From the NCBI GenBank assembly GCA_964549615.1, contig CAZJVP010000030.1, positions 1-64,000 on the forward strand: a stretch of DNA of 64,000 nt. The letters run 5' to 3'. This document shows, in pieces, positions 36,121 to 44,202 of the stretch. The translations under genes were made by a program, and so were the position numbers. Under the pieces are notes generated by a model. That model had not been told where the DNA came from. It was given only the letters and a program-made list of their open reading frames with translations, and did not search any database. The DNA is from CAYVLA01 sp964549615 [NCBI: uncultured Thermococci archaeon] (lineage in GTDB: Archaea; CAYQAE01; CAYVLA01). Each line of letters starts with the position of its first letter. Within the stretch, counting starts at the first letter, position 1.

Positions 36121-37871
36121 GTGGCCACCCCCTCCATCACCCGGCCGAACTCATCCTGCATCATCCTCTCGATCCTCCGCGACTCGGCCTCGAACTTGTC
36201 CGACGGTATCAGTTTCATCCTGGCAAGCTCAGCACGGACCTTCATCTCCCTTATGCGGTCCACGCCCACGCCCCTATGCACGGCATCCATTGCGCGATCG
36301 TAGAAAGCGAGCACCAACCTAAGCATCCCCATCTGCTTCTCCAACGGGCAGTAGGTGTCGACCTCGTCGTATGCGAACTGCTGCAGGAAGTCTTCCCGTA
36401 TGATGCGTGTACATTCCAGGAGGAGGCGTTCGTTCTCTGGGAGCGCGTCAGGGCCGACCAGCTGCACTATCTCCTGTAGCTCCTTCTCTCGCTGCAGAAG
36501 TTGGAGGCTTCTCGATCGCATGCCCACCCAGTCTCCGACCCTCTTTGAATACCAGTCTGCCAACTGGTCGACGTACAGAGAATAGCTCGTCAGCCAGTTG
36601 ATGGCCGGGAAATGCCGCCGTTGGGCCAGGTTGGAATCCAAGGCCCAGAAGCACTTCGTGATCCTGAGCGTGTTCTGCGTGACGGGTTCGGAGAAGTCGC
36701 CCCCGCCCGGGGAAACCGCCCCAACGATCGATATCGATCCTTCCTTTCCCGAGAGGGTGATTGCCCTTCCGGCCCGCTCGTAGAACTCGGCGAGCCGGGC
36801 TCCCAGATAGGCCGGGAAACCCCTTTCCCCCGGCATCTCCTCGAGGCGGCTTGAGATCTCCCTCATGGCCTCCGCCCATCTGGAGGTCGAGTCAGCCATC
36901 AGTGCAACGCCATATCCCATGTCCCTGTAGTACTCCGCGAGCGTGATGCCGGTGTACACGGATGCCTCCCTTGCCGCAACGGGCATGTTCGAGGTGTTTG
37001 CGATCAGGATGGTCCGTTCCATCAGGGGAACCTTGTGCCTAGGGTCCTCAAGCCGGGGGAAGTCCTTGAGGACTTCTGCCATCTCGTTCCCGCGCTCCCC
37101 GCAGCCAACGTAGACCACTATGTCCGCGTCGCTCCACTTGGCGAGCTGATGTTGCGAGACGGTCTTCCCGGTCCCAAACCCTCCTGGGATGGCCGCGGTG
37201 CCGCCCTTGGCTATGGGAAAGAATGTGTCGAAGATCCGTTGTCCGGTCACCAGGGGCACGGTCGGGTCCAACTTCCTTTGGATCGGCCTCGGACGCCTCA
37301 CCGGCCATGTCCTCAGCATCGCAACCTTGGACCCGCCGATGGTCGCTATGGCCTCCTCGATTCGATACTCGCCCTCGGGCGCTAGCTCCTCCAACTTGCC
37401 CGAGACGCCGATGGGAACCAAGACGATGTGTTCCACTATCTTCGATTCCTGAACCTTTCCAAGCTGCTGCCCCTCAGCCAACACGTCGCCCTCCTTGGCC
37501 GTGGGGATGAAACGCCACTTCCTCTTCCGATCAAGGGAGTCGACCGAGACACCCCGCCTCACGAAGTCGCCTGCATGCGTCCTCAGTGCTTCAAGGGGCC
37601 TCTGGACGCCGTCGTAGATGTTGCCTATCAACCCAGGCCCAAGCTCGACTGATAGGGGCTTCTCGGTACAGAGCACCCTGTCGCCGGGCTTGACGCCCGT
37701 GGTCTCCTCGTAGACCTGTATCACGCAATTGTCGCCGGCAAGCCTTATGATCTCGCCTATCAGCTTGTCTTCCCCGACCATTGCAATATCGTACATCTTG
37801 GCTCCGACCATGCCGCCCGCCTTCACCACGGGACCGGCCACGCTCACGACACTTCCCTCGATCATCGTCAA
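36117..37871 (-). CDS. atpA: A-type ATP synthase catalytic subunit A
   Basis: A 584-residue catalytic subunit. The P-loop is [19 protein letters not shown]. The A-type non-homologous insert is present (from about [21 protein letters not shown]). The catalytic Glu region is [15 protein letters not shown], and the domain [15 protein letters not shown] follows. No intein interrupts the P-loop, unlike in some archaea. It overlaps atpF upstream and atpB downstream by four bases each. Confidence 0.97.
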   Translation of the reverse strand: MTMIEGSVVSVAGPVVKAGGMVGAKMYDIAMVGEDKLIGEIIRLAGDNCVIQVYEETTGVKPGDRVLCTEKPLSVELGPGLIGNIYDGVQRPLEALRTHAGDFVRRGVSVDSLDRKRKWRFIPTAKEGDVLAEGQQLGKVQESKIVEHIVLVPIGVSGKLEELAPEGEYRIEEAIATIGGSKVAMLRTWPVRRPRPIQRKLDPTVPLVTGQRIFDTFFPIAKGGTAAIPGGFGTGKTVSQHQLAKWSDADIVVYVGCGERGNEMAEVLKDFPRLEDPRHKVPLMERTILIANTSNMPVAAREASVYTGITLAEYYRDMGYGVALMADSTSRWAEAMREISSRLEEMPGERGFPAYLGARLAEFYERAGRAITLSGKEGSISIVGAVSPGGGDFSEPVTQNTLRITKCFWALDSNLAQRRHFPAINWLTSYSLYVDQLADWYSKRVGDWVGMRSRSLQLLQREKELQEIVQLVGPDALPENERLLLECTRIIREDFLQQFAYDEVDTYCPLEKQMGMLRLVLAFYDRAMDAVHRGVGVDRIREMKVRAELARMKLIPSDKFEAESRRIERMMQDEFGRVMEGVAT

Positions 37872-38194
37872 ACCTCCAAAACCATGTCCGTCCCCACCAC
37901 CCGCCGAATCATCTTGCGAAGACCGTCATCGTATTCAAGGGGACCCCCCTTGTCGGGGATCTCCACTATGATGGGCTCGACGCGCCCCTTCTCCCTCCTG
38001 AGTCTGTCAACGAAGCCCGGGATCTGAGCCGCAACAGCATGCGTTATCACCACGACTCCAACGTTCTTCGTCATCATGTCGCGGATGAATGCTTCCGTTC
38101 TCGCGGGGTCGGAGTGCACGTGCGTTCGGACAACGCCCGCTAGGCGGAATCCTACAACCGTATCCTCATCTGCAATCACGGCGATCTCACTCAA
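37868..38194 (-). CDS. atpF: A-type ATP synthase subunit F
   Basis: A 108-residue Rossmann-like stalk subunit: [19 protein letters not shown], then [45 protein letters not shown] start overlaps the end of atpC. It binds subunit D in the rotating stalk and modulates hydrolysis in this enzyme family. Confidence 0.93.
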   Translation of the reverse strand: MSEIAVIADEDTVVGFRLAGVVRTHVHSDPARTEAFIRDMMTKNVGVVVITHAVAAQIPGFVDRLRREKGRVEPIIVEIPDKGGPLEYDDGLRKMIRRVVGTDMVLEV

Positions 38195-39311
38195 GCCTAG
38201 CCGACCTCAACAGGATGCGTTTCATCTCGACGCTGGGCACCCGATCCGCTATCCCCCTGGCCAATACCCTGATGTTGCGCACCTCAGCGTGCTTGGCATA
38301 GAGGTAGGCCAACGGCGTGGCGATCGTCAAGGGTTTGAACACCGAGACGCTCTTGCAGAAATCAAGCAGCGACTCATCAAGGAGTTTCTCTGCATATGCG
38401 ATGTCCTCCCCTGCGGACGAAAGTATGGGAATCAGGATCGACTTGAGGCGCGTCCCGGACAACGAATTCCTCACGCCTTCAAGCGTCTCTGACCTCGCGC
38501 ACTCACGCAGGACGCTGAGGCTGACCTCGGCTTCGATGGGGATTAAGTTCTTGAGTATGAGATCCGGCTCAACTCCCAGGCGCTTGAGCCTTAGGATCAG
38601 CTTGACGTTCGTCAAGTCCACCTCCCTGCCGAGAATGTTCTTGGCTATCCTGCAGTTCGCTCTGCCCAAATCGCTCGCCCTCTTCCACACTGCGGCGTAG
38701 TAGGACTGCTCGACGGCTCTCATCAGATCAAGCGGGTCATACTCGCCGGGTTCCAGGTATTTCTTCAGCTGCTGGTAGTACTCCGTCTCGCTGAGCTGCT
38801 TGATCAAGTCCTTGATGCTTTCGCTCCGAGCCATCACCTCAAGCCGCGCCTTCGAGAAGATCATGCCGGCACCGAGATGGGCTATGGCTAGGTCACGTTC
38901 CACCAGCCCGGATGCGGCCCTGATCACCAACTTCAAGTTGGCCAGATCCAGCCTCTCCGCGAACTTCTTCAGAAACGGCACGCATTGCTTGGGTGCTATG
39001 CTGAAAAGCTCCTCGTACGCGCCGAGGAGATGACGATTCAAGGCAGATTCCAGTTGCTCGACGCTTTCGACGGATTCCTTCAGCTCTGACTCGTAATCAG
39101 TGCCCCTAAGGCCAAGCGCAAGGGACTGTAGCGAAGCCGACTCTAGAAGCGTCTCGATCTTCGACTCGTCCAGCATCCTAGCCTCCCAGGCGCGGATCTT
39201 GGCCATCGGGTACGCGTAGGGCGCAACGCGGCGCGCGTTGTTTGCCACCGCCGCCGCCCCGGCCGCCACGATCCCCAGCACCGTCGCCAAGATCTGGTAC
39301 TCCGCTATCAC
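38187..39311 (-). CDS. atpC: A-type ATP synthase subunit C
   Basis: A 374-residue, all-helical socket protein joining the stalk to the rotor ring (equivalent to eukaryotic subunit d). The typical first segment is AYPMAKIRAWEARMLDESKIETLLESASLQSLALGLRGTDYE. Threefold repeats of the type LANLKLVIRAASGLV and LTNVKLILRLKRLGVEPDLIL are visible. A GTG start overlaps the atpE stop. Confidence 0.92.
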   Translation of the reverse strand: MIAEYQILATVLGIVAAGAAAVANNARRVAPYAYPMAKIRAWEARMLDESKIETLLESASLQSLALGLRGTDYESELKESVESVEQLESALNRHLLGAYEELFSIAPKQCVPFLKKFAERLDLANLKLVIRAASGLVERDLAIAHLGAGMIFSKARLEVMARSESIKDLIKQLSETEYYQQLKKYLEPGEYDPLDLMRAVEQSYYAAVWKRASDLGRANCRIAKNILGREVDLTNVKLILRLKRLGVEPDLILKNLIPIEAEVSLSVLRECARSETLEGVRNSLSGTRLKSILIPILSSAGEDIAYAEKLLDESLLDFCKSVSVFKPLTIATPLAYLYAKHAEVRNIRVLARGIADRVPSVEMKRILLRSARLE

Positions 39312-39928
39312 TCGGGGATTCCTCCGCTCAGCAGCTGGGCCAGCTTTGGCCTTAGCAGGGGCTTCAGCTTCCGGATCTTGGCCTCGTAGGTTCGATCCAA
39401 GACCACCCTCCGCTCAGGGTCGGAGAGCTCGAAGCCGCCGATGCAGTCCATGCCCCGTCCCAGGATCAGTCTCTTACGGAAGCCATTTGCAGCGAGGGTA
39501 CTTTCGATCTCCTCTTTGAACCCCGCTATCGCGTCCAGGTCCCTCGGGTTGGCATCCACCCTGAACTCATCGCTGTCAAGGAGCTTGGCTGTGTCGATGA
39601 CCAGTTCTTTCATACGAACTTTGTATTCATTGGTACGCACGTAGCTCCTCAGCCTCTCCATGGCCTGCGCCCAGGCCTGCTCTATGAGTTCCTCCCTCGC
39701 AACCAACATTCTTCTCCTCAGATCCGTCCGGATGGCGCCGAGCCTCTCCTGGTATCGCAGCTCCGCTTCGGCCTTCGCCTCTTCAAGCATCCGGGAGGCA
39801 AGGATGCTTGCCTCGCGCCGCGCCTCCGTGAGCCTTCGGGCCTTCTCGTCGGAGGCTTCCTTCACAAGCCTCGCCGCTTCGCGCATGGCCTTCTCCAGTA
39901 TGCTGTTCTGGATGGCTTGGAAGCTCAA
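39308..39928 (-). CDS. atpE: A-type ATP synthase subunit E (peripheral stalk)
   Basis: A 206-residue subunit with a charged helical N-terminal half (AMREAARLVKEASDEKARRLTEARREASILASRMLEEAKAEAE) and a globular C-terminal part (DCIGGFELSDPERRVVLDRTYEAKI). It pairs with subunit H in the peripheral stalk. A TTG start overlaps the atpI stop. Confidence 0.93.
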   Translation of the reverse strand: MSFQAIQNSILEKAMREAARLVKEASDEKARRLTEARREASILASRMLEEAKAEAELRYQERLGAIRTDLRRRMLVAREELIEQAWAQAMERLRSYVRTNEYKVRMKELVIDTAKLLDSDEFRVDANPRDLDAIAGFKEEIESTLAANGFRKRLILGRGMDCIGGFELSDPERRVVLDRTYEAKIRKLKPLLRPKLAQLLSGGIPE

Positions 39929-41994
39929 GGTTTACCCCCGCCCATGCTTGCCTTGGTCAGCAACCTTTTGGACTTGAAGGGCGCGAACTCCTCGCCGCCT
40001 CCCTCGTAGAACTTGCCGAAGTACTCCGCGAAATGCAGCCTCATCGTGTGAACGAACCCGGAAAGGCAACTCAGCCCCATGTTGGCTAGGTGTAGAAACA
40101 CGAAACCTATCACAAGCGCGGTGCAAACCAGCACGACGGTCAGGACCCTCAGGGGCGAGGCCCCCGCTGAGAGGCCGGGCCAGGCCGTCCCGATGATGAT
40201 GTAGTCGATGAGCATGGCGTTGACCGAGCTCGCAATTCCCAGAGCCAAGAGCCTTGAGTAGGATATCACATCGGCTGTGTGTGAAAGGATGCTGTAAATG
40301 AACTGTACCGGTGCACCAAGCCGCATCAAACCCTTTCTCTCCCAGACCCCTCCCAAGATTCCCATCGCGATGCCTATTGCCAACCCCCACGTGCTGAGGG
40401 TCCGCCAGGCAGGAGATGTGTTTTTCGTTATCTCTAGGTACCAGAGGACGAATATGGATCCGAACCCCAGGGTAAAGCACCAACCCAAATGGGTCACAGC
40501 TCCTTGAGCCAGCCTTCCTTTGCGTGCGGCAGTGAGTATGGCGGTGATGTGCCCCAGCATCAAGTGCATGACCCCCATGGTGAGCGCGAGGGCAAGAAGG
40601 CTTGTCGGGCTCTCCAGCGGGTTGCTCCAAGCCGCTCGGAAGAAGGCTATCCGGGGCCCATATTCCCGGTTGAAAAGGAAGTCGCCAAACCATCCTCCCA
40701 TCAGCCAACCCATCAGTATCGTTGCGAGGCCGCAAATGGTGAAAGCCCCGCCCAGTTTCTCTCCCCACAACCTACGCAGTAGGAAGAAGCTTATCAGGGT
40801 CAGCACGATTCCATACCCGGCATCGGTTAGGCAGGTACCAAAGAAGACCGCGAACGTGGGGAGGACGAAGGGCGTCGGGTCTACCTCGCCGTAATTTGGC
40901 ATCCCGAACATCTTAACGATCCATTCGAAGTTGCTGAAAGGGCTAGGGTTGGCTAGGCTGACTGGCACCCGGGCCAGATCGTCGTCCGTCGGGTCGCACG
41001 TTCTGAGGACGTAGCGGCCGCGCGTGCAAGACGCGATCGCCTCGTCCAACCTCCCCACGTCCTGCTCCCGAACCCAACCGCTGAGAAAGACGGTGTTCTC
41101 CGTTCGGGCAAACAGCCTGAACGCCCTGATCCTTTCCAACTCGATCGCGAGGGCCTCATGCATGACCCTGAGCATGCCGAGATGCTTCTCCGCGATCAGC
41201 GCGATCCGATCCCTCGTCTCCCTGATCTCGCCCTCCAGCCGGGCTTTCTCGCTAAGCACGTGCTCCTCAGCCACTCGGGGCACCTGGTCATACGGTGGAA
41301 GCTCCACCAGCTCTCCCTCGAAGCGGTGCACCTGGGTCAAGAGCTTGGTCCTCTGGCCGGCCAAGCACATCGCCATGACAAGCTTCAGGGCTCTGCCCGA
41401 GATCACGGACACCTGAACTGGGTCTACCTCCTCCTTGCAGGCGCGGGAGAAATCCGCCACGCGGTCCTCCGGGAGATAGAAAAACAGCGTACATGTAAGC
41501 TCGGACCTGCGGAAGCTGCTCAGAGGCACGTTGAGCGGCGAAAGATCCCGCAGTAGCCGCAGGTGCTCCTCCAGCTCGGACATCCTCTCGGTATCCTTGC
41601 CAAGGGTCGCCGCAAGCTGGTCGAGCTCCTTGGACACGGAGTCGACCTCTCCGCTGCACCAAGCCATAAGCTCCTCGCCCCATGCCTCGCCCAGATCGAC
41701 GGGCTCCGGGGCAGGCTTCTCCCTCAGGAGGCCGGCAATCCTGCCGACGAGGCTCTTGGCTTCACCGCGTGGCGTTGAGGCCTCCTCTAGGAGTGAGATC
41801 ATGCTGGCAAGCCTTGATCCAATTCCTTCCGCCTTCCTCTCGAACTCCTCCAAGGCCTGTCTCTGCAGAGGGAGGGCCGGGGGCGGCTCGGAAAGCTGCA
41901 TTATTCCCTCCTCGTGGAGCACTCGGGTTAGCGTCTGGAGGTCCTCGTCCAATACGAGAGCGTTGACCCTCTTCATCCGCACCGGCCTGAACAT
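39925..41994 (-). CDS. atpI: A-type ATP synthase membrane subunit I (a subunit)
   Basis: A 689-residue protein with a large hydrophilic N-terminal half carrying coiled-coil segments (the stalk-binding arm). The membrane half begins about TLISFFLLRRLWGEKLGGAFTICGLATILMGWLMGGWFGDF and has around eight helices. The helix SRLLALGIASSVNAMLIDYI carries the conserved Arg needed for ion translocation. It ends in GLSCLSGFVHTMRLHFAEYFGKFYEGGGEEFAPF, a strongly conserved tail of archaeal subunit I. Confidence 0.96.
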   Translation of the reverse strand: MFRPVRMKRVNALVLDEDLQTLTRVLHEEGIMQLSEPPPALPLQRQALEEFERKAEGIGSRLASMISLLEEASTPRGEAKSLVGRIAGLLREKPAPEPVDLGEAWGEELMAWCSGEVDSVSKELDQLAATLGKDTERMSELEEHLRLLRDLSPLNVPLSSFRRSELTCTLFFYLPEDRVADFSRACKEEVDPVQVSVISGRALKLVMAMCLAGQRTKLLTQVHRFEGELVELPPYDQVPRVAEEHVLSEKARLEGEIRETRDRIALIAEKHLGMLRVMHEALAIELERIRAFRLFARTENTVFLSGWVREQDVGRLDEAIASCTRGRYVLRTCDPTDDDLARVPVSLANPSPFSNFEWIVKMFGMPNYGEVDPTPFVLPTFAVFFGTCLTDAGYGIVLTLISFFLLRRLWGEKLGGAFTICGLATILMGWLMGGWFGDFLFNREYGPRIAFFRAAWSNPLESPTSLLALALTMGVMHLMLGHITAILTAARKGRLAQGAVTHLGWCFTLGFGSIFVLWYLEITKNTSPAWRTLSTWGLAIGIAMGILGGVWERKGLMRLGAPVQFIYSILSHTADVISYSRLLALGIASSVNAMLIDYIIIGTAWPGLSAGASPLRVLTVVLVCTALVIGFVFLHLANMGLSCLSGFVHTMRLHFAEYFGKFYEGGGEEFAPFKSKRLLTKASMGGGKP

Positions 41995-41995
41995 C

Positions 41996-42310
41996 CTAGC
42001 CCTCCTCGAGGATCGAGCGAACGATGAGATCGACGGCCGCCTTCATTCTCGATGCGGCATGCCGCCTCATTTGCTCAATCCGGCCCTCGTACTCTGAGGT
42101 CAGCCGTTGACCCACCTCGGCCGCCTCGGAGGTCCTGCGCGAAATCAGATCCTCAGACTGCTTCTGGGCTTCCTCCCTTGCATTCTGAATGAGACGCTCC
42201 GCCTCGACCACGGCTTCGGCTTTGAGACGGCTCGCTTCCCTCTGAGCCCTCGCCAGTATCTGTTTGGATCTTTGCTCTGCTTCAAAGACGAGCTTAAGCT
42301 CATCCTCCAA
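41996..42310 (-). CDS. atpH: A-type ATP synthase subunit H (peripheral stalk)
   Basis: A 104-residue, highly charged single-helix protein (EDELKLVFEAEQRSKQILARAQREASRLKAEAVVEAERLIQ) that pairs with subunit E to form the peripheral stalk. It has a TTG start and ends one base before atpI. The identity rests on length, coiled-coil composition and operon position. Confidence 0.85.
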   Translation of the reverse strand: MEDELKLVFEAEQRSKQILARAQREASRLKAEAVVEAERLIQNAREEAQKQSEDLISRRTSEAAEVGQRLTSEYEGRIEQMRRHAASRMKAAVDLIVRSILEEG

Positions 42311-42346
42311 TCGTTCACCCTCGCCATTGCAGTCACGGGTTGGCGC

Positions 42347-42844
42347 CTATACCCCCCAGATCCCAAGTCCGATCAGCAGCAGGAATGTGCTGAGGAATCC
42401 GAGGATGGCGTAGGTCTCGACCATGATGGCCAACAGCACACAATTACCGAAGGTCTCCTCCTTCTTCGCTATTGACGAAACCCCCGCCGTCGCCACCAGA
42501 GCTTGGTAGTATGCGGTGAAGCCCTGGAGGATGGCAGGGATCGCGGCAACGATCACGGTGATGCCCATCCCGGCCACCACCGAGGGTTGCTTGGTCAGCA
42601 TCTTGGTCGCAATCATGATGAGCATGCCCGATATGAACCCGTAGAATCCCTGCGTGCCCGGAACGATCTCAAGAATGAAAGCCTTCGAAAACTTCTTGGG
42701 ATCCTCCGACACAAGCCCTGCGGCGGCGACGCCGGTCATCGAGACGCCGATGGCCGCCATTATGCCTGGGACGGCGACCGCAAGAGCTATCGCGAGTCCG
42801 ACCAAGGCTATTTCAGGAATCAATAAGGTGTCCTCCGAACCCAC
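42347..42844 (-). CDS. atpK: A-type ATP synthase rotor subunit K (c subunit), four-helix form
   Basis: A 165-residue duplicated hairpin. The second hairpin carries the ion-binding carboxylate in MVETYAILGF (Glu143). The first hairpin has Gly at the matching position in VPGTQGFYGF, so there is one ion site per four helices. Thr64, Gln65, Tyr68 and a Gln in AILQGFTAYYQ (107) match the sodium ligands known from Enterococcus hirae NtpK. The first gene of the operon. The GTG at 42844 is used; TTG at 42823, eight bases after GGAGG, is a good alternative. Confidence 0.93.
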   Translation of the reverse strand: MGSEDTLLIPEIALVGLAIALAVAVPGIMAAIGVSMTGVAAAGLVSEDPKKFSKAFILEIVPGTQGFYGFISGMLIMIATKMLTKQPSVVAGMGITVIVAAIPAILQGFTAYYQALVATAGVSSIAKKEETFGNCVLLAIMVETYAILGFLSTFLLLIGLGIWGV

Positions 42845-42856
42845 GCAGGGATGTTG

Positions 42857-42866
42857 CCTTTTTAGT
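42857..42866 (-). promoter_or_regulatory. TATA-like box of the ATP synthase operon
   Basis: The minus-strand actaaaaagg lies about 18 nt before the GTG at 42844, or about 39 nt before the TTG at 42823. It sits in the short gap between the transposase remnant and atpK. Confidence 0.45.
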
Positions 42867-42884
42867 CTTTTCTAGACCGAGCCC

Positions 42885-43150
42885 GCCCTTGTGTTATGGT
42901 AGGGTTTTCGAAGATCCCCCAGGCGATGACCTTCCTGCAGGCGTCGTCCTGAACCGTTATAAGCCATTCACCAAGCCCTGGATCGATCTTCTTCACCTCG
43001 CACCAGTCCAGATGCCCCAGCGACATGGAGTGTTTGCGCTCGTACCTGATCCACCCGCGCCTCTTCTGTTTGCGAGGCTCTCGGCATCCGTGTGGTGTTG
43101 TGAGGGATCCTTGGGTTGTGTTCTTTCTGGATGAGGTGTTCCAGTATGAC
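42885..43150 (-). pseudogene. Broken transposase remnant (IS481-like rve domain)
   Basis: One frame reads CAVILEHLIQKEHNPRIPHNTT, matching the helix before the catalytic domain (IPHNRIHRIL in intact copies). A second frame takes over near 43085 with KQKRRGWIRYERKHSMSLGHLDW and WLITVQDDACRKVIAWGIFEN, the start of the integrase-like DDE core. So there is a frameshift, and the rest of the core is missing. No terminal inverted repeats could be identified. It is an inactive relic just upstream of the ATP synthase promoter. The rest of 43151-43510 shows nothing recognisable. Confidence 0.7.
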
Positions 43151-43510
43151 TGCGCAGACATGGTGCTTGTTCCAGGCCTACAAGACCGGCTCTTCCTGTT
43201 CTGGGTCGTGCATTTTGCAGGGTCTGCCCGGTTTGCGGAGGGTGGGCATCTGTCCGGTGGATCTGTAGAGGACCTGTCATCGGTAGCGGATCCGTAGGGA
43301 TCTGTAGCGGGCCCACGGCTGTTGGAGTCTTTTGTGCTGATCTGGTAGACCCCGGCGATATTTCCGTTGGTCATCCTGCTCTTCCCGCCCTCCTCCTAGC
43401 GCCGCATCATCCACCGGATCTTTGAGTCGGTTAGCTTGGCCACCGACACGCCCAAAACAGGGCGGCGAAAGGATTTTCGGATAATACAAGACCGAGCCGC
43501 CCTCTCCCCT

Positions 43511-44197
43511 TTAGGTGGGGCCCAGGAACAACTTCCTAACCTTGTTGGATTCCTCGGTCTTGCAGAAGATCAGAACGGTCATGTTCGGTCTCATGGTGGT
43601 GTCGCCGTGCGGTATCACCGTTTCACCGTCCTCGACCACCGCAAACACCGTCGCGTGAGACATGTCCCCCATCGCCGACACCTGGGCAAGGGTCTTCCCG
43701 ACAACGGGCGACTTCGCATCTATGTGTAGCTCGAGCATCTCGCCCCTGACCCCCGTCAGGCCCGCAACGTCGACGACCCCGGGGCTCCTTATTAGGCGGG
43801 AAATGTACTCGGCAGCCGCCTTCTCCGGACTGATGACCCGGTCGATGCCAAGCTCAAGAAACGGCTTCTCCATCTCCAGGCTGGAGACCCGGGCGATCGT
43901 CATCAGGGGCCTCTCCCTCTTGGCATCTGCAACAAGCCTCTTGGCGACGAGGCAGGACGTCAGATTGACCGCCTCATCACCCGTCACCGCCACGATGGCA
44001 TCTGCCGTTTCGACGTTGAGGGACTGCAGCTGGGCTGGGTTTGTGCCTGAGCCATGGAACACGAATGCGTCGAGGGAGCTGACCTCGCGAACCCTCCGCT
44101 CGTCCTTTTCGACCAGGGTGACATCGTTCCCGGCTTCGATGAGCATCCTCGCGAGATTGTACCCGATCCTGCCCGCCCCTATGATTATGACGTACGT
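43511..44197 (-). CDS. trkA: TrkA-family potassium channel/transport regulator with an apparent ACG start
   Basis: A 228-residue protein with an RCK-N Rossmann domain (YVIIIGAGRIGYNLARMLIEAGNDVTLVEKDE) and an RCK-C domain (RGEMLELHIDAKSPVVGKTLAQVSAMGDMSHATVFAVVEDGETVIPHGDTTM), which binds NAD(H) and gates K+ uptake. The GxGxxG motif lies before the first ordinary start (ATG 44146). The frame is closed by TGA at 44198-44200, leaving only ACG 44195-44197 as the start. GAGGTG stands exactly six bases before that ACG, as in other genes here. An ATG-to-ACG change or sequencing error is possible. It follows secD closely. Confidence 0.8.
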   Translation of the reverse strand, partial: TYVIIIGAGRIGYNLARMLIEAGNDVTLVEKDERRVREVSSLDAFVFHGSGTNPAQLQSLNVETADAIVAVTGDEAVNLTSCLVAKRLVADAKRERPLMTIARVSSLEMEKPFLELGIDRVISPEKAAAEYISRLIRSPGVVDVAGLTGVRGEMLELHIDAKSPVVGKTLAQVSAMGDMSHATVFAVVEDGETVIPHGDTTMRPNMTVLIFCKTEESNKVRKLFLGPT

Positions 44198-44202
44198 TCA
44201 CA

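Noticed and set aside
44146-44201. A 4-bp tandem duplication (ACGTACGT) as the cause of the missing trkA start
   Set aside because: Removing ACGT would give a GTG start, but a single ATG-to-ACG change explains the data more simply and keeps the ribosome-site spacing.
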